Below, one piece after another: positions 34,489 to 42,932 of a stretch of DNA of 64,000 nucleotides (position 1 is its first letter; the number at the start of each line of letters is the position of its first letter). Location of the stretch: contig CAWIJJ010000022.1 in assembly GCA_963836425.1 (NCBI GenBank), forward strand, positions 70,174 to 134,173, in the 5' to 3' direction. A program made the position numbers and the translations under genes. Origin of the DNA: CAWIJJ01 sp963836425. Its GTDB lineage: Bacteria > Acidobacteriota > Terriglobia > Bryobacterales > Bryobacteraceae. Under the pieces are notes generated by a model that saw nothing but the letters and a program-made list of their open reading frames with translations, was not told the origin of the DNA and did no database searches.

Positions 34489-35868
34489 ATGCCGAGTTGT
34501 TCGCGAAGACAAGCGCTGTTCGGATTCGCTGGCGCCGCGCTGGCCGGGCGCCGGGCGCTGGCGGCCGACCCGTGGGCCGGTCTTGCCCCGATTCTGGCCC
34601 GCATTCGCCCCCCGCGCATTGCCGGCCGCACATTCGAAGTCACGCGTTATGGGGCCAGGGCGGACGGCACAACGGATGCGACGCCCGCCATCCGCCGGGC
34701 GATCGACGAGGCCGCGCGTTCCGGCGGCGGCCGGGTGGTTGTGCCCGAGGGCGTGTTCCGCACGGGCGCGATTCACCTGAAGAGCAACGTCGCCCTGGAG
34801 GTTCGCAAAGGCGCCACGCTCCGCTTCGACCCCGATCCAAAACTCTATCCGGTGGTGCTCACGCGTTTCGAAGGCACCGAGTGCATGAACTACTCGCCCC
34901 TGATCTACGCACACGGACAGCAGAATATTGCGGTCACCGGAGAGGGCACGCTTGACGGGGGCGCCTCCTGCGAACAGTGGTGGCCGTGGTCGGGCAAGGC
35001 GAACTGCGGTCCCCGCGGCGGCCCCAACCAGCGGACGGCCCGAACGGCCCTGATGGATATGGCCGAGAAGGGCGTGCCGGTGGAAAAGCGCGTCTTCGGC
35101 GACGGCGGCTGGCTGCGCCCGTCGTTCATCGAGCCCTACGCTTGCACGAATGTGCTGATCGAAGGCGTCACCATCCGGAACTCGCCGATGTGGGAGGTGC
35201 ACCCCACGCTTTCGCGCAACGTCACGGTCCGGAACGTGACTATCGCCAGCCATGGGCCGAACAACGACGGGTGCGATCCGGAATCCTGCACCGACGTTCT
35301 TATCGAAGGCTGCACGTTTGACACCGGCGACGACTGCATCGCCATCAAGTCGGGACGCAATGCCGACGGACGGCGGGTCAACCGCCCGTCGGAGAACATT
35401 GTCATCCGCGGCTGCAACATGAAGGACGGACACGGCGGAGTGACGCTCGGCAGCGAGTGTTCGGGTCACATCCGCAATGTGTACGCCGAGAATTGCACGA
35501 TGGACAGCCCCAACCTGGACCGGGTGCTTCGCTTCAAGGACAATGCGCTGCGCGGCGGCATCCTGGAGCACGTCTACATGCGCAACATCGACGTGGGGCA
35601 GGTGGCGGGCGCGGCCATCGAAGTGGATTTCAATTATGAAGAAGGGGCGAACGGACCGTACCTGCCGGTAGTGCGCGACGTGGACGTGAGCGGACTCAGG
35701 GTTCGAAAGTGCGCGATGGCGCTCTCGCTGCGCGGGTACGAGAAATCGCCGATTCGCGACGTCCGCCTGCACGACTGCACCTTTGAGGAAGCCGCCCGGC
35801 CCAACCTGATCGAGCACGTGGAAGGGCTGACCATGGAATCGGTCAAACTCAACGGCAAGATTATTTGA
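34489..35868 (+). CDS. Polygalacturonase, glycoside hydrolase family 28, Tat-exported
   Basis: A 459-residue enzyme that hydrolyses alpha-1,4-galacturonan in pectin. The N-terminus carries a twin-arginine signal (SRRQALFGFAGAALA), so it is probably exported folded. The right-handed beta-helix follows, with the GH28 catalytic elements NNDGCDPESC (first Asp), TGDDCIAIKSG (paired Asp), GHGGVTLGSE (His/Gly motif) and RVLRFKDN (the substrate-binding R-x-K position, here RFK). The ATG at 34489 is chosen because it begins just before the Tat motif and sits 8 nt after the -10 box; an in-frame start 21 nt earlier would fall inside the promoter. Its end overlaps a convergent glycosyltransferase gene by 8 nt. 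Confidence 0.93.
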   Translation: MPSCSRRQALFGFAGAALAGRRALAADPWAGLAPILARIRPPRIAGRTFEVTRYGARADGTTDATPAIRRAIDEAARSGGGRVVVPEGVFRTGAIHLKSNVALEVRKGATLRFDPDPKLYPVVLTRFEGTECMNYSPLIYAHGQQNIAVTGEGTLDGGASCEQWWPWSGKANCGPRGGPNQRTARTALMDMAEKGVPVEKRVFGDGGWLRPSFIEPYACTNVLIEGVTIRNSPMWEVHPTLSRNVTVRNVTIASHGPNNDGCDPESCTDVLIEGCTFDTGDDCIAIKSGRNADGRRVNRPSENIVIRGCNMKDGHGGVTLGSECSGHIRNVYAENCTMDSPNLDRVLRFKDNALRGGILEHVYMRNIDVGQVAGAAIEVDFNYEEGANGPYLPVVRDVDVSGLRVRKCAMALSLRGYEKSPIRDVRLHDCTFEEAARPNLIEHVEGLTMESVKLNGKII

Positions 35869-36949
35869 GGGCGCCCGCGAGCCTGCCCAGCAACTGCTGG
35901 TAGGCATCGGCTACCGCGTCCCAGGAGTAACGCTGCCGGACCCGCTCCACCGCCCGGCGGCGCAGGGTCTCGCGTTCCTCCTCGCTCATCGCGAGCGCAA
36001 GCTGGAGTTTGGCGGCCAGCTCGTCCGGCTCGAACGGTATTCCGGCGCCGCCGGCGACCTCGGCATTTTCCGGCGTGTTGCGGTAGAGCACGAGGGCTCC
36101 ACGGCCCATGGCCTCGATCAGCGCAGGGTGTGTCCCTCCAACTTCGGTTGCATGGATATAGGCGAAGCAGTGTGAGCCGAGTTCCCGGTAACCTGCGCCA
36201 TAGATGGCCCCGGGGATGATGACGCGCGGGTCCGTGGTATCGCGCACGCGCCGGATATATTCGTGGGCGTAAGGGGCATCGCCGACCAGCGCCAGCTTGA
36301 GGCCGGTGGATACCGACTCGAAGGCCTGGCGCACCTCGAGCGGATGATTTTCGGGCTCCATGCGGCTCACATAGAGGAAGTAGCCCTGCGGCTCGAGACC
36401 GAGCCTTTCGAGTTGCGCGGTGCCGGGCAGCCTTCCCGTTTCCGCTCCGTACGGAATAAAGACGGTGCTCTTGTTGTAGCGCTGCCGGTAATAATCCTGG
36501 ATCGTTTCCGCATCGGTGATCACCACGTCCGGACAGAACGTGGCCAGCCATTCCGAGAGCAGGTACCAGCCCCTCGCCAACCGGTTCCACTTCTTACGCT
36601 TCCGCTCGATCCCGTCCACGTTCAGGGCCACCGGAATTCCGGCGAGTCGCGGCCACAGCGTGAAGATCGCATTCGCGCCATTGCAGAAGAGCGCGGCGTC
36701 CACGCGATGGAACATCAGGTGGAGAGTTGAAAGGAACGTGTGGGCGAGAGTATCGAGATACTTGTGACGAATGGTGGGCAGATACTGCAGCCGTACTCCC
36801 CGGTACCCGGTTGCGGAGTGTTTTTCACGGCAATAGACAGTGACGGTATGTCCGCGGGCCGAGAGGCGAATCGAAATTTCTTCCGCGAATGTCTCAAAAC
36901 CGCCGTAGTTGGCCGGAATCCCGCGCGTGCCGAGGAGGGCGATGCGCAT
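35861..36949 (-). CDS. Glycosyltransferase family 4 with DUF1972 N-terminus
   Basis: A 362-residue GT-B enzyme. The N-terminal domain (MRIALLGTRGIPANYGGFETFAEEI) is the DUF1972 form found in rhamnosyl- and other sugar transferases of capsule and exopolysaccharide clusters. The C-terminal GT4 domain holds the nucleotide-sugar site ATEVGGTHPALIEAMGRG, whose E-x7-E-like pattern is recognisable. Donor and acceptor are unknown. It is the last gene of the minus-strand polysaccharide cluster and ends inside the polygalacturonase 3' end. Confidence 0.88.
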   Translation of the reverse strand: MRIALLGTRGIPANYGGFETFAEEISIRLSARGHTVTVYCREKHSATGYRGVRLQYLPTIRHKYLDTLAHTFLSTLHLMFHRVDAALFCNGANAIFTLWPRLAGIPVALNVDGIERKRKKWNRLARGWYLLSEWLATFCPDVVITDAETIQDYYRQRYNKSTVFIPYGAETGRLPGTAQLERLGLEPQGYFLYVSRMEPENHPLEVRQAFESVSTGLKLALVGDAPYAHEYIRRVRDTTDPRVIIPGAIYGAGYRELGSHCFAYIHATEVGGTHPALIEAMGRGALVLYRNTPENAEVAGGAGIPFEPDELAAKLQLALAMSEEERETLRRRAVERVRQRYSWDAVADAYQQLLGRLAGALK

Positions 36950-36958
36950 CCGTCCGGC

Positions 36959-38008
36959 CTAGGTTTTGGCGGTTTCCGGGGGGGTCAGTTTGCGGGTCAT
37001 CCTCCCCGGCGCCTCGACACTCACCGGCTCGTACTGAAACCAATCGGCCATGTACCGGTCGTCGACCCGGCGCATACCCTGAATCAGGCGCCGCTTGGCC
37101 ATGGCGCGCTTCACGTTCGTGGCCAGATACCAGAAGGCTTTCAGGGAACTGTGCTCCCACAGCAGGCAGCAGAATACCACCAGGAGATCGCGCGATGTGA
37201 TGGAAAGACAGTTACGCCAGTAAAGGTCCGGTGAGATGTTCTTGATTCGCATCAGGAACCGGTTCTTCACCGAATGCATATTGATTTCGGCCGGCAGCGC
37301 GCGCCGGTTCCCGGGACGCACCTTGCGTACATGATACCCGCGCGCGAAGGGAGCATACAGACACTTCCAGCCCATCAGTTGCGCGCGCCACGCTACGTCC
37401 GCGTCTTCGCGATAGACGAAGAAATCGGAGTCGAAGAACTCGCCGTCGAGGGAGATATCTTCGATCATGGTTCTGCGGTACAGGGCAGCCGCCGCGGTGG
37501 CGCCGAAGACGTATTCGTACTCGAGATAGTGTCCGTTGTCGACTTCGCGGCTGCCGCGATCCAGGTGGCGCAGCATCGGGTTGAAGTAGATTCCCGTCGA
37601 ATCGACGACCGGCCTTTCCGGGATCTCGAAATGCGCGCTCATCGTCAGCAGTTTTCCGCAGACTGTGCCGATGCCGGGGTCGAATTGCCCGGCTTCAACC
37701 AGCGACCGGATGAAGTTCGGCAGCAGCAGCACATCCGGATTCAGGGTCAACACCCAATCGCCGCCGGAGAGACAGATGGCCTGATTCTGGGCCGCCGCGA
37801 ATCCGACATTCTCGTCGTTGTAGTAGATCCGGCAACAATCCTCGAACTGTTCGAGGATATCGACCGTGCCGTCGGTGGATGCGTTATCCACGACGATGAT
37901 CTCTTTATCCGCGTAGCCCTGCGCGAGTACGGATTCGAGGCAACGTTTGATGAAACGGCCGCTGTTGTAAGTAACTATCGTGACGGAAACAAAGTCGTTG
38001 TGCGCCAT
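36959..38008 (-). CDS. Glycosyltransferase family 2, rhamnosyltransferase-like
   Basis: A 349-residue GT-A enzyme with VTIVTYNSGRF, VVDNASTDGTVD, the DxD-equivalent NPDV and an acceptor-side acidic pair EDADVAWR. The arrangement fits WbbL-like rhamnosyltransferases, but the donor cannot be told. The C-terminal part has a membrane-associated look (DLLVVFCCLLWEHS). The ATG at 38008 is preferred to a TTG 6 nt upstream. It is 9 nt before the GT4 gene on the same strand. Confidence 0.87.
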   Translation of the reverse strand: MAHNDFVSVTIVTYNSGRFIKRCLESVLAQGYADKEIIVVDNASTDGTVDILEQFEDCCRIYYNDENVGFAAAQNQAICLSGGDWVLTLNPDVLLLPNFIRSLVEAGQFDPGIGTVCGKLLTMSAHFEIPERPVVDSTGIYFNPMLRHLDRGSREVDNGHYLEYEYVFGATAAAALYRRTMIEDISLDGEFFDSDFFVYREDADVAWRAQLMGWKCLYAPFARGYHVRKVRPGNRRALPAEINMHSVKNRFLMRIKNISPDLYWRNCLSITSRDLLVVFCCLLWEHSSLKAFWYLATNVKRAMAKRRLIQGMRRVDDRYMADWFQYEPVSVEAPGRMTRKLTPPETAKT

Positions 38009-38067
38009 TAACAAGAACCTGAGAGCCCGAAACTTCCGTACGTGCCGTCATCAAGAATGCGAGGATA

Positions 38068-38994
38068 CTAAATTACCTTTTGCTCGCGCCAACCGGTGAT
38101 GAGGCACCGGCCTGCGAGTTGTACGACCTTCCCGAATGCTGCCAGGGGTTTGAGGCTCCGCTCAACGGCCAGTTCCGCCAGAAGCCGCGGCATAGCGCCC
38201 AGAATCACAGCCGCGCACACCACCCGAAACGACCAAGGGTTAAAGTGCCTGGCTGCGTATCTCAGTAGACTACAATACCAATAAAACTTACGCATCTCCA
38301 TAGGAAGAGCGGAGATGGAGTGTGCGCCCGTGTGTTTTGCAACAGCCCTAGGCTCGTAGTACAAACGGAATCCCCGATCGGCCGCCCGCCGGCAAAAATC
38401 CACGTCTTCAAACCAGAGCGGCCGGAACCCTTCGTCGAATCCCCCCAGTTCACGCCACGCATCGAGTCGAACCATGAGGAATGCGCCCGCCGGCTGCTCC
38501 ACCTGAATTCGTGTGGAATAGTCCAGCGTCAAACCACGATAACGACGATTGACCGGATTATTCGGCCAGAGCCGGTTCAGCAAGAGAGCTTCCAAAACGA
38601 GCGAGGCCGTGGTGGGGAAGTTTCGCACCATAAAACCGCGCTGCGGATTTCCGGTTGCATCCAGGAGACACCCCCCGGCCGCGGCGGCACCGGGTAAATC
38701 ACACGCTTCACGCAATGCCTGAAGACCGCGCTCGATGATCGCATCCGGGTTGAGCAACAAAACGTAGGGCCGTTCAAGGGCTCGAAACGCCTGATTTACG
38801 GCGGCTGCGAAACCCACATTCGAGTGGTTCGAGATCAGGCGCACAGTTGGACGCGTGGCGGCTTCAACAGTCCCGTCGCGGGAGGCATTATCCACCACGA
38901 TCACTTCGGCTCCCGTGCCCACCGCGGCATCGAGGCAGGCATTAATCACGTGCGCCGAATTGTGCGTAACAATTGCGATCCCGACCTCACACAT
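38068..38994 (-). CDS. Glycosyltransferase family 2
   Basis: A 308-residue GT-A enzyme, clearly paralogous in layout to the adjacent gene: IVTHNSAHVIN, VVDNASRDGTVE, LNPDAII for the metal site, and FEDVDFCRRA for the acidic motif. Hydrophobic C-terminal segments (SFRVVCAAVILGAMPRLLAEL) suggest membrane association. A 59-nt gap separates it from the next transferase. The sugar is unknown. Confidence 0.87.
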   Translation of the reverse strand: MCEVGIAIVTHNSAHVINACLDAAVGTGAEVIVVDNASRDGTVEAATRPTVRLISNHSNVGFAAAVNQAFRALERPYVLLLNPDAIIERGLQALREACDLPGAAAAGGCLLDATGNPQRGFMVRNFPTTASLVLEALLLNRLWPNNPVNRRYRGLTLDYSTRIQVEQPAGAFLMVRLDAWRELGGFDEGFRPLWFEDVDFCRRAADRGFRLYYEPRAVAKHTGAHSISALPMEMRKFYWYCSLLRYAARHFNPWSFRVVCAAVILGAMPRLLAELAVERSLKPLAAFGKVVQLAGRCLITGWREQKVI

Positions 38995-39087
38995 GTGTCA
39001 GTTTGTCTCACCCGGGGTGCGCAAAAATGACAGCCCCCGGCAGGCGGTCGAGCCGGTTTGCACGAGTTTCAGTGTAACGCGGCGCCC

Positions 39088-40671
39088 TCACCGCAACGGC
39101 GGCGTCACCTTGATATCCACCTGCACCTGCTCCCCAGCCGAGGCTTTTACTTTCACCGCAAAAATCGAGAAGGGCTGCAGGAACGAGGGCTCCATGTGCA
39201 GGAATCCCGGCAGCACTTCCGCCCAGGCATAGAGACGATAGTCCCCGGGCGCCACACTGGTCAGGAGAAAACGGCCGTCGTCTCCGGAGAAGACGGTCCG
39301 TACGCGAAGGGCATGGTCCCGGCCGCCAGGCTCGGGTACCAGCACCAGCCAGCGGTTGGCAGCCGGCTCATCGCCATCCCGCACGACTCCCGCGACGGTT
39401 GCGGCACCGGCAGAGAACACGACATCCATCGATAGCTCGGGCATACCCGCGGGAATCTCGAGCAGCGAGCCGGCCACGTCGCGCGATCCCGATTCGCCGC
39501 CCACATGCACCGAACTCACGTAGATTCCCTGCGACCGGCACCCGATTTGCAACGAGTACCTCCCCGGCAAAACTCGTTCCACGGTGAACCGTCCGTTCGA
39601 TTCCGAAGACGCGCCAAACGTGGACACCATCAGGTCGCGGTCAACGGGGTTGAACATCAGACCGCAACCGGCGGGAATCGTTGTGTCCTTCTCCATGCGG
39701 ACGCGACCGGACACGCGCACCGGCTCGACTGGCAGCACGATGCCATCGATATCCTTGTCGGCGACGCCTACTGTGACGGCGGCGATCGCCTGCTTGCCGG
39801 GAGGAGCGATTACCAGTTCATAGCTGCCCGGCTCGACGCCGGTCAGTTCGAACGAGCCGTCATCGCGCAGCGCCCGTGCCGAGCCGGCGCGCTCCGAGAA
39901 TTTCTGCATCGCCTGCGTTGTGGAAAACCCGTTTGTGCGGCGTTCGGTGAGCAGTAGTGCCAGGCCGGATAACGGTACGCCGGCGGACTCCACGCGCCCG
40001 CGGAGGCGAAAGCCGCGCGCGCGGCGGAGCGTGACTTTAATGCCTTCCGAGGCCCGTCCCGCGGAGACCGTTACCGGCACGGACGCTTCCGCATCGGAGG
40101 GATAAAACGAAGGCATCAGAAACTCATCGCCGGATGTCAGCCGCGGAGGTATCGCGCGCACGAAGTACCGGCCCTCCAAGAGATCGGAAATTCGAAACTC
40201 GCCTTGGGCATTGGTTTCGCCGCCTTCATCAGTGAGGTCCAGGTTGCCGTAGGGCCCGACGAGTGTCGCCAGTAGAGACACGTGGGCCACGGGCTCTCCG
40301 TCGGGGTCCACCACTTTGCCCGCGATTGTGCCGAGAGGGGTCAGCCGCAATGCGAGACTGTCGAGGTGCTGGTCGCGCGCGAGCACCAGACGACGCCCCG
40401 GCGCATAGCGGGCCCGCGCGCCGTAGGAGCCGGGCTCGAAGCCTCGCTTCCAGACGGCGAGCGAATACGATCCTGGTTCCAGGTCCTGGAAGCTGAACCG
40501 ACCCTGCTCGTCCGCGGTAGTCCGACGGCGTGTGGTCCCTCCGGAAGAGGCCAGCGTCAATTCGGCTTCCGCCACCGGCTGCCCATCGAGTGCGTGCATC
40601 ACGCGTCCCGCGATGCTGGATGGCTGCGCCATCGCCGCGAATGCCAGGGCAAGACACAATACAAGCCGCAT
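39088..40671 (-). CDS. Secreted protein with repeated carboxypeptidase-regulatory/Cna-B-like domains
   Basis: A 527-residue exported protein with a signal peptide (MRLVLCLALAFAAMAQ) and several beta-sandwich domains of the CarboxypepD_reg or Cna-B type; repeat landmarks are phrases like GRFSFQDLEPGSYSL, GEFRISDLLEGRYFV, GSFELTGVEPGSYEL, GRFTVERVLPGRYSL and GRFLLTSVAPGDYRL (five units). No catalytic domain is seen. Such proteins are common in acidobacteria and are usually surface or periplasmic. It lies inside the glycan cluster but has its own promoter, so its link to polysaccharide work is unproven. Confidence 0.82.
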   Translation of the reverse strand: MRLVLCLALAFAAMAQPSSIAGRVMHALDGQPVAEAELTLASSGGTTRRRTTADEQGRFSFQDLEPGSYSLAVWKRGFEPGSYGARARYAPGRRLVLARDQHLDSLALRLTPLGTIAGKVVDPDGEPVAHVSLLATLVGPYGNLDLTDEGGETNAQGEFRISDLLEGRYFVRAIPPRLTSGDEFLMPSFYPSDAEASVPVTVSAGRASEGIKVTLRRARGFRLRGRVESAGVPLSGLALLLTERRTNGFSTTQAMQKFSERAGSARALRDDGSFELTGVEPGSYELVIAPPGKQAIAAVTVGVADKDIDGIVLPVEPVRVSGRVRMEKDTTIPAGCGLMFNPVDRDLMVSTFGASSESNGRFTVERVLPGRYSLQIGCRSQGIYVSSVHVGGESGSRDVAGSLLEIPAGMPELSMDVVFSAGAATVAGVVRDGDEPAANRWLVLVPEPGGRDHALRVRTVFSGDDGRFLLTSVAPGDYRLYAWAEVLPGFLHMEPSFLQPFSIFAVKVKASAGEQVQVDIKVTPPLR

Positions 40672-40685
40672 GTTATTCCGGCACC

Positions 40686-40714
40686 ATTCTGTCTGAATTT
40701 GCGGAACGGGTCAA
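40686..40714 (-). promoter_or_regulatory. Promoter of the carboxypeptidase-regulatory-domain gene
   Basis: Minus strand TTGACC (40714-40709), 17-nt spacer, CAGAAT (40691-40686). The -35 box overlaps the stop codon of the preceding glycosyltransferase gene. The -10 box ends 14 nt before the ATG. Confidence 0.55.
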
Positions 40715-41679
40715 CGGCCGGCGAACAAGAAGTACCCGCGCCAGAACGTGTCGAAGCCGCTGGCGGATTGCAGTTCCCGGATCAGCCGGTCGTTTTCGCG
40801 CAGGAGCGCCGGCAGTGCCGGATCGAAGCTGCTGCCCCGTGCCCGCCCGAACATGGCCCACCCCTGCATCCGTCCGCGCAGCCACGCGAAGCCCGCGCCG
40901 TGCCGGATCGCCAGCAGGAAGAACAGCCCATGCGCCGCAACCGTGTTGCGCGCGGTGGAGAGGATCATCCGGCCCGACCAGTGCCTGGCGATCAACAGCA
41001 CCTGGTTGCGCGACATGCGCCTCACCGTTTCCGGATGCCAGCGGCCCAACGCCGCGCTGCCGCGGTGCCGCGCAACGGCCCCCGGAATATATTCGCCCGC
41101 CAGTTTGAACCGCGCGCAACGAAGGCCGAAATCCACGTCTTCCAGGTACGACTCGAAACTCTCTTCGAGCAGCCCGACTCTCTGAAACAGCTCCGCCCGG
41201 AACAGTGCCGCGGTCCACGGCGCCGACCAGATTGTCCGGGGCTGGTTCCACAGCGGTGCGTCAAGCTTGCCGTTGCCGGCGCGCCACGCCGCCCCGCCGC
41301 GGCAGACGAGGTCGAAGGTCCCATCGATGCGCGACGGGTCGGCCTCGGAGAGAATCTTGCCGGTGGAGAACCAGGCCTCGCTCGCGGCCAGCCGTTCCAG
41401 GTAGTCGGGAGCCAGCACGACGTCGCTGTTGAGCACCGCGATCCGCTCCCCGCGCGCTTCCCGAATCCCGCGGTTCACGGCCGCCGCGAATCCGGCGTTC
41501 CGTCCCATGGAGATCACGCGCGCGCCCCGGCGCCGCGCGAGGTCCGGCGCGCCGTCCGTCGATCCATTGTCGACGGCCAGCAGTTCGGCAGCGCGCAGCG
41601 TCTGGGTGTCCAGGCTGTCCAACAGTCGGGCGAGCACCGCCTCGCCGTTCCACACCGGGATGATGGCACTGATCTTCAT
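40711..41679 (-). CDS. Glycosyltransferase family 2
   Basis: A 322-residue GT-A enzyme with IIPVWNGEAV, LLAVDNGSTDGAPD, LNSDVVLAPD at the metal site and YLEDVDFGLRC as the acidic motif. A hydrophobic C-terminal stretch follows. The ATG at 41679 overlaps the stop of the upstream transferase (ATGA); an open frame extends far upstream, but it is the shadow of that neighbour. The donor sugar is unknown. Its position in the cluster supports repeat-unit assembly. Confidence 0.86.
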   Translation of the reverse strand: MKISAIIPVWNGEAVLARLLDSLDTQTLRAAELLAVDNGSTDGAPDLARRRGARVISMGRNAGFAAAVNRGIREARGERIAVLNSDVVLAPDYLERLAASEAWFSTGKILSEADPSRIDGTFDLVCRGGAAWRAGNGKLDAPLWNQPRTIWSAPWTAALFRAELFQRVGLLEESFESYLEDVDFGLRCARFKLAGEYIPGAVARHRGSAALGRWHPETVRRMSRNQVLLIARHWSGRMILSTARNTVAAHGLFFLLAIRHGAGFAWLRGRMQGWAMFGRARGSSFDPALPALLRENDRLIRELQSASGFDTFWRGYFLFAGR

Positions 41680-42350
41680 CGCAGGAAACGCTTTCTCAGC
41701 AGGAACGTCAGGTTTTGAATTCCGTCCCGCCACGGATTGAGCTTGATTTCGCCCAGCCGGGACGAGTACTGGATGGAGATTTCGCCGAAACGGATGCGCG
41801 GATCGCGCAGAGCCTCGATCTTGATCTCCTCGGAAAACGCCATGCCGTCCGATTCGAGCTTCATATCCTTCAGGATCGAGCGGCGGAATACCCACATGCC
41901 CGACTGGGAATCGCGCACCCAGCGGAAGAACAGCACGGACATGGCCAGCGACAACATCAGGTTGCCGAATTTGTGTTTGAAGCTCATCGCGGCCCGGTCC
42001 CGCACCGGAAAGCGGGAGGCATTCAGGAAATCCACCTGAAGATGAAGGAACGCCTCAATGAGATAAGAGAGCGCGTCCGCCGGGTAGCTGTGGTCGCCGT
42101 CGAGCGTCACGATAATGTCGCCGGTGGCGCTGGCGAATCCACGCTTGTAGCTGCGCCCGTAGCCGCGCGCCTCTTCGCGAATCACCTTCGCGCCCAATGA
42201 CGCGGCCACTTCCGACGTCCGGTCGGTGGAAGCGTTGTCCACCACGATCACCTCGTCGACGAACTCCGGCAGCGCCCGGAGCACCTTCTCGACGCCCTGC
42301 TCCTCGTTCAGGCAGGGAATGATCACGGTAAGGGACAGCCCCTTATACAT
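41676..42350 (-). CDS. Glycosyltransferase family 2, dolichyl-phosphate-mannose-synthase-like
   Basis: A 224-residue GT-A enzyme of the DPM1/polyprenyl-phosphate transferase type: IIPCLNEEQGV, VDNASTDRT, TLDGDHSYPADA with the metal-binding D-x-D, and a QSGMWVFRR segment. It has only a weak C-terminal hydrophobic region and no multi-span anchor. Such enzymes charge a lipid carrier with a single sugar. It is coupled to the next gene by a 4-nt overlap. The divergent small gene begins about 60 nt away. Confidence 0.86.
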   Translation of the reverse strand: MYKGLSLTVIIPCLNEEQGVEKVLRALPEFVDEVIVVDNASTDRTSEVAASLGAKVIREEARGYGRSYKRGFASATGDIIVTLDGDHSYPADALSYLIEAFLHLQVDFLNASRFPVRDRAAMSFKHKFGNLMLSLAMSVLFFRWVRDSQSGMWVFRRSILKDMKLESDGMAFSEEIKIEALRDPRIRFGEISIQYSSRLGEIKLNPWRDGIQNLTFLLRKRFLR

Positions 42351-42409
42351 CGAGCCCTCGCACAGTTCGTCTTTTTCTTCTTCTCGCGCGTCTGGTTATC
42401 ATGGAAGCC

Positions 42410-42922
42410 ATGAAGCGGCTGGTGTTTCTTCTCCTCGGTTCGGGCGTGATGCTTTGCGCCGCCGACCTTTCGGGCGTGCACTCGGTATACATGATGCCTA
42501 TGGCGCGGGGCCTCGACCAGCACCTGGCCAACCATCTCACCGCCAGCCACCTGTTCCAGGTAGTGACCGACCCGAAGCAGGCGGACGCCGTTTTTTCCGA
42601 CCGCATCGGCGAAGCCTTCCAGACGCAACTCGAGCGCCTGCTGCCGGCTCCCAAGCCGGAACCGGCCAAGGCCGGGAAGGACGATGCCGCACCGGCCACG
42701 AAGCTGATTTCCGATACGGAGAACAAGCTCGACAACCCCGCGCTCAATTCGCAGTTTGGCCGCGGCAAAGGCACGATCTTCCTCGTCGATCCCAAGTCCA
42801 GCCAGGTGTTGTGGTCCACGTACGAGGAGCCCGCGGCGAGCGACGGCAAGACTCTCGACATGTCCGCGGGGCAGATCGTCAGCCGTCTCAAAAAAGATCT
42901 CGCGCCCCCGCGGAAGAAATAG
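42410..42922 (+). CDS. Unknown secreted protein inside the glycan cluster
   Basis: A protein of about 170 residues on the strand opposite to its neighbours. It has a signal peptide (MKRLVFLLLGSGVMLCAA), then a domain with VYMMPMARGLDQHLANHLTAS and DPKQADAVFSDRIGEAF, a charged Pro/Lys linker, and a C-terminal KGTIFLVDPKSSQVLWSTYE segment. The pattern recalls periplasmic proteins that assemble near the outer membrane, but no family is recognised. The second ATG is chosen because TATCAT (42397-42402) overlaps the first ATG and ends 7 nt before the second. Confidence 0.7.
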   Translation: MKRLVFLLLGSGVMLCAADLSGVHSVYMMPMARGLDQHLANHLTASHLFQVVTDPKQADAVFSDRIGEAFQTQLERLLPAPKPEPAKAGKDDAAPATKLISDTENKLDNPALNSQFGRGKGTIFLVDPKSSQVLWSTYEEPAASDGKTLDMSAGQIVSRLKKDLAPPRKK

Positions 42923-42932
42923 TTCCTGCGCC

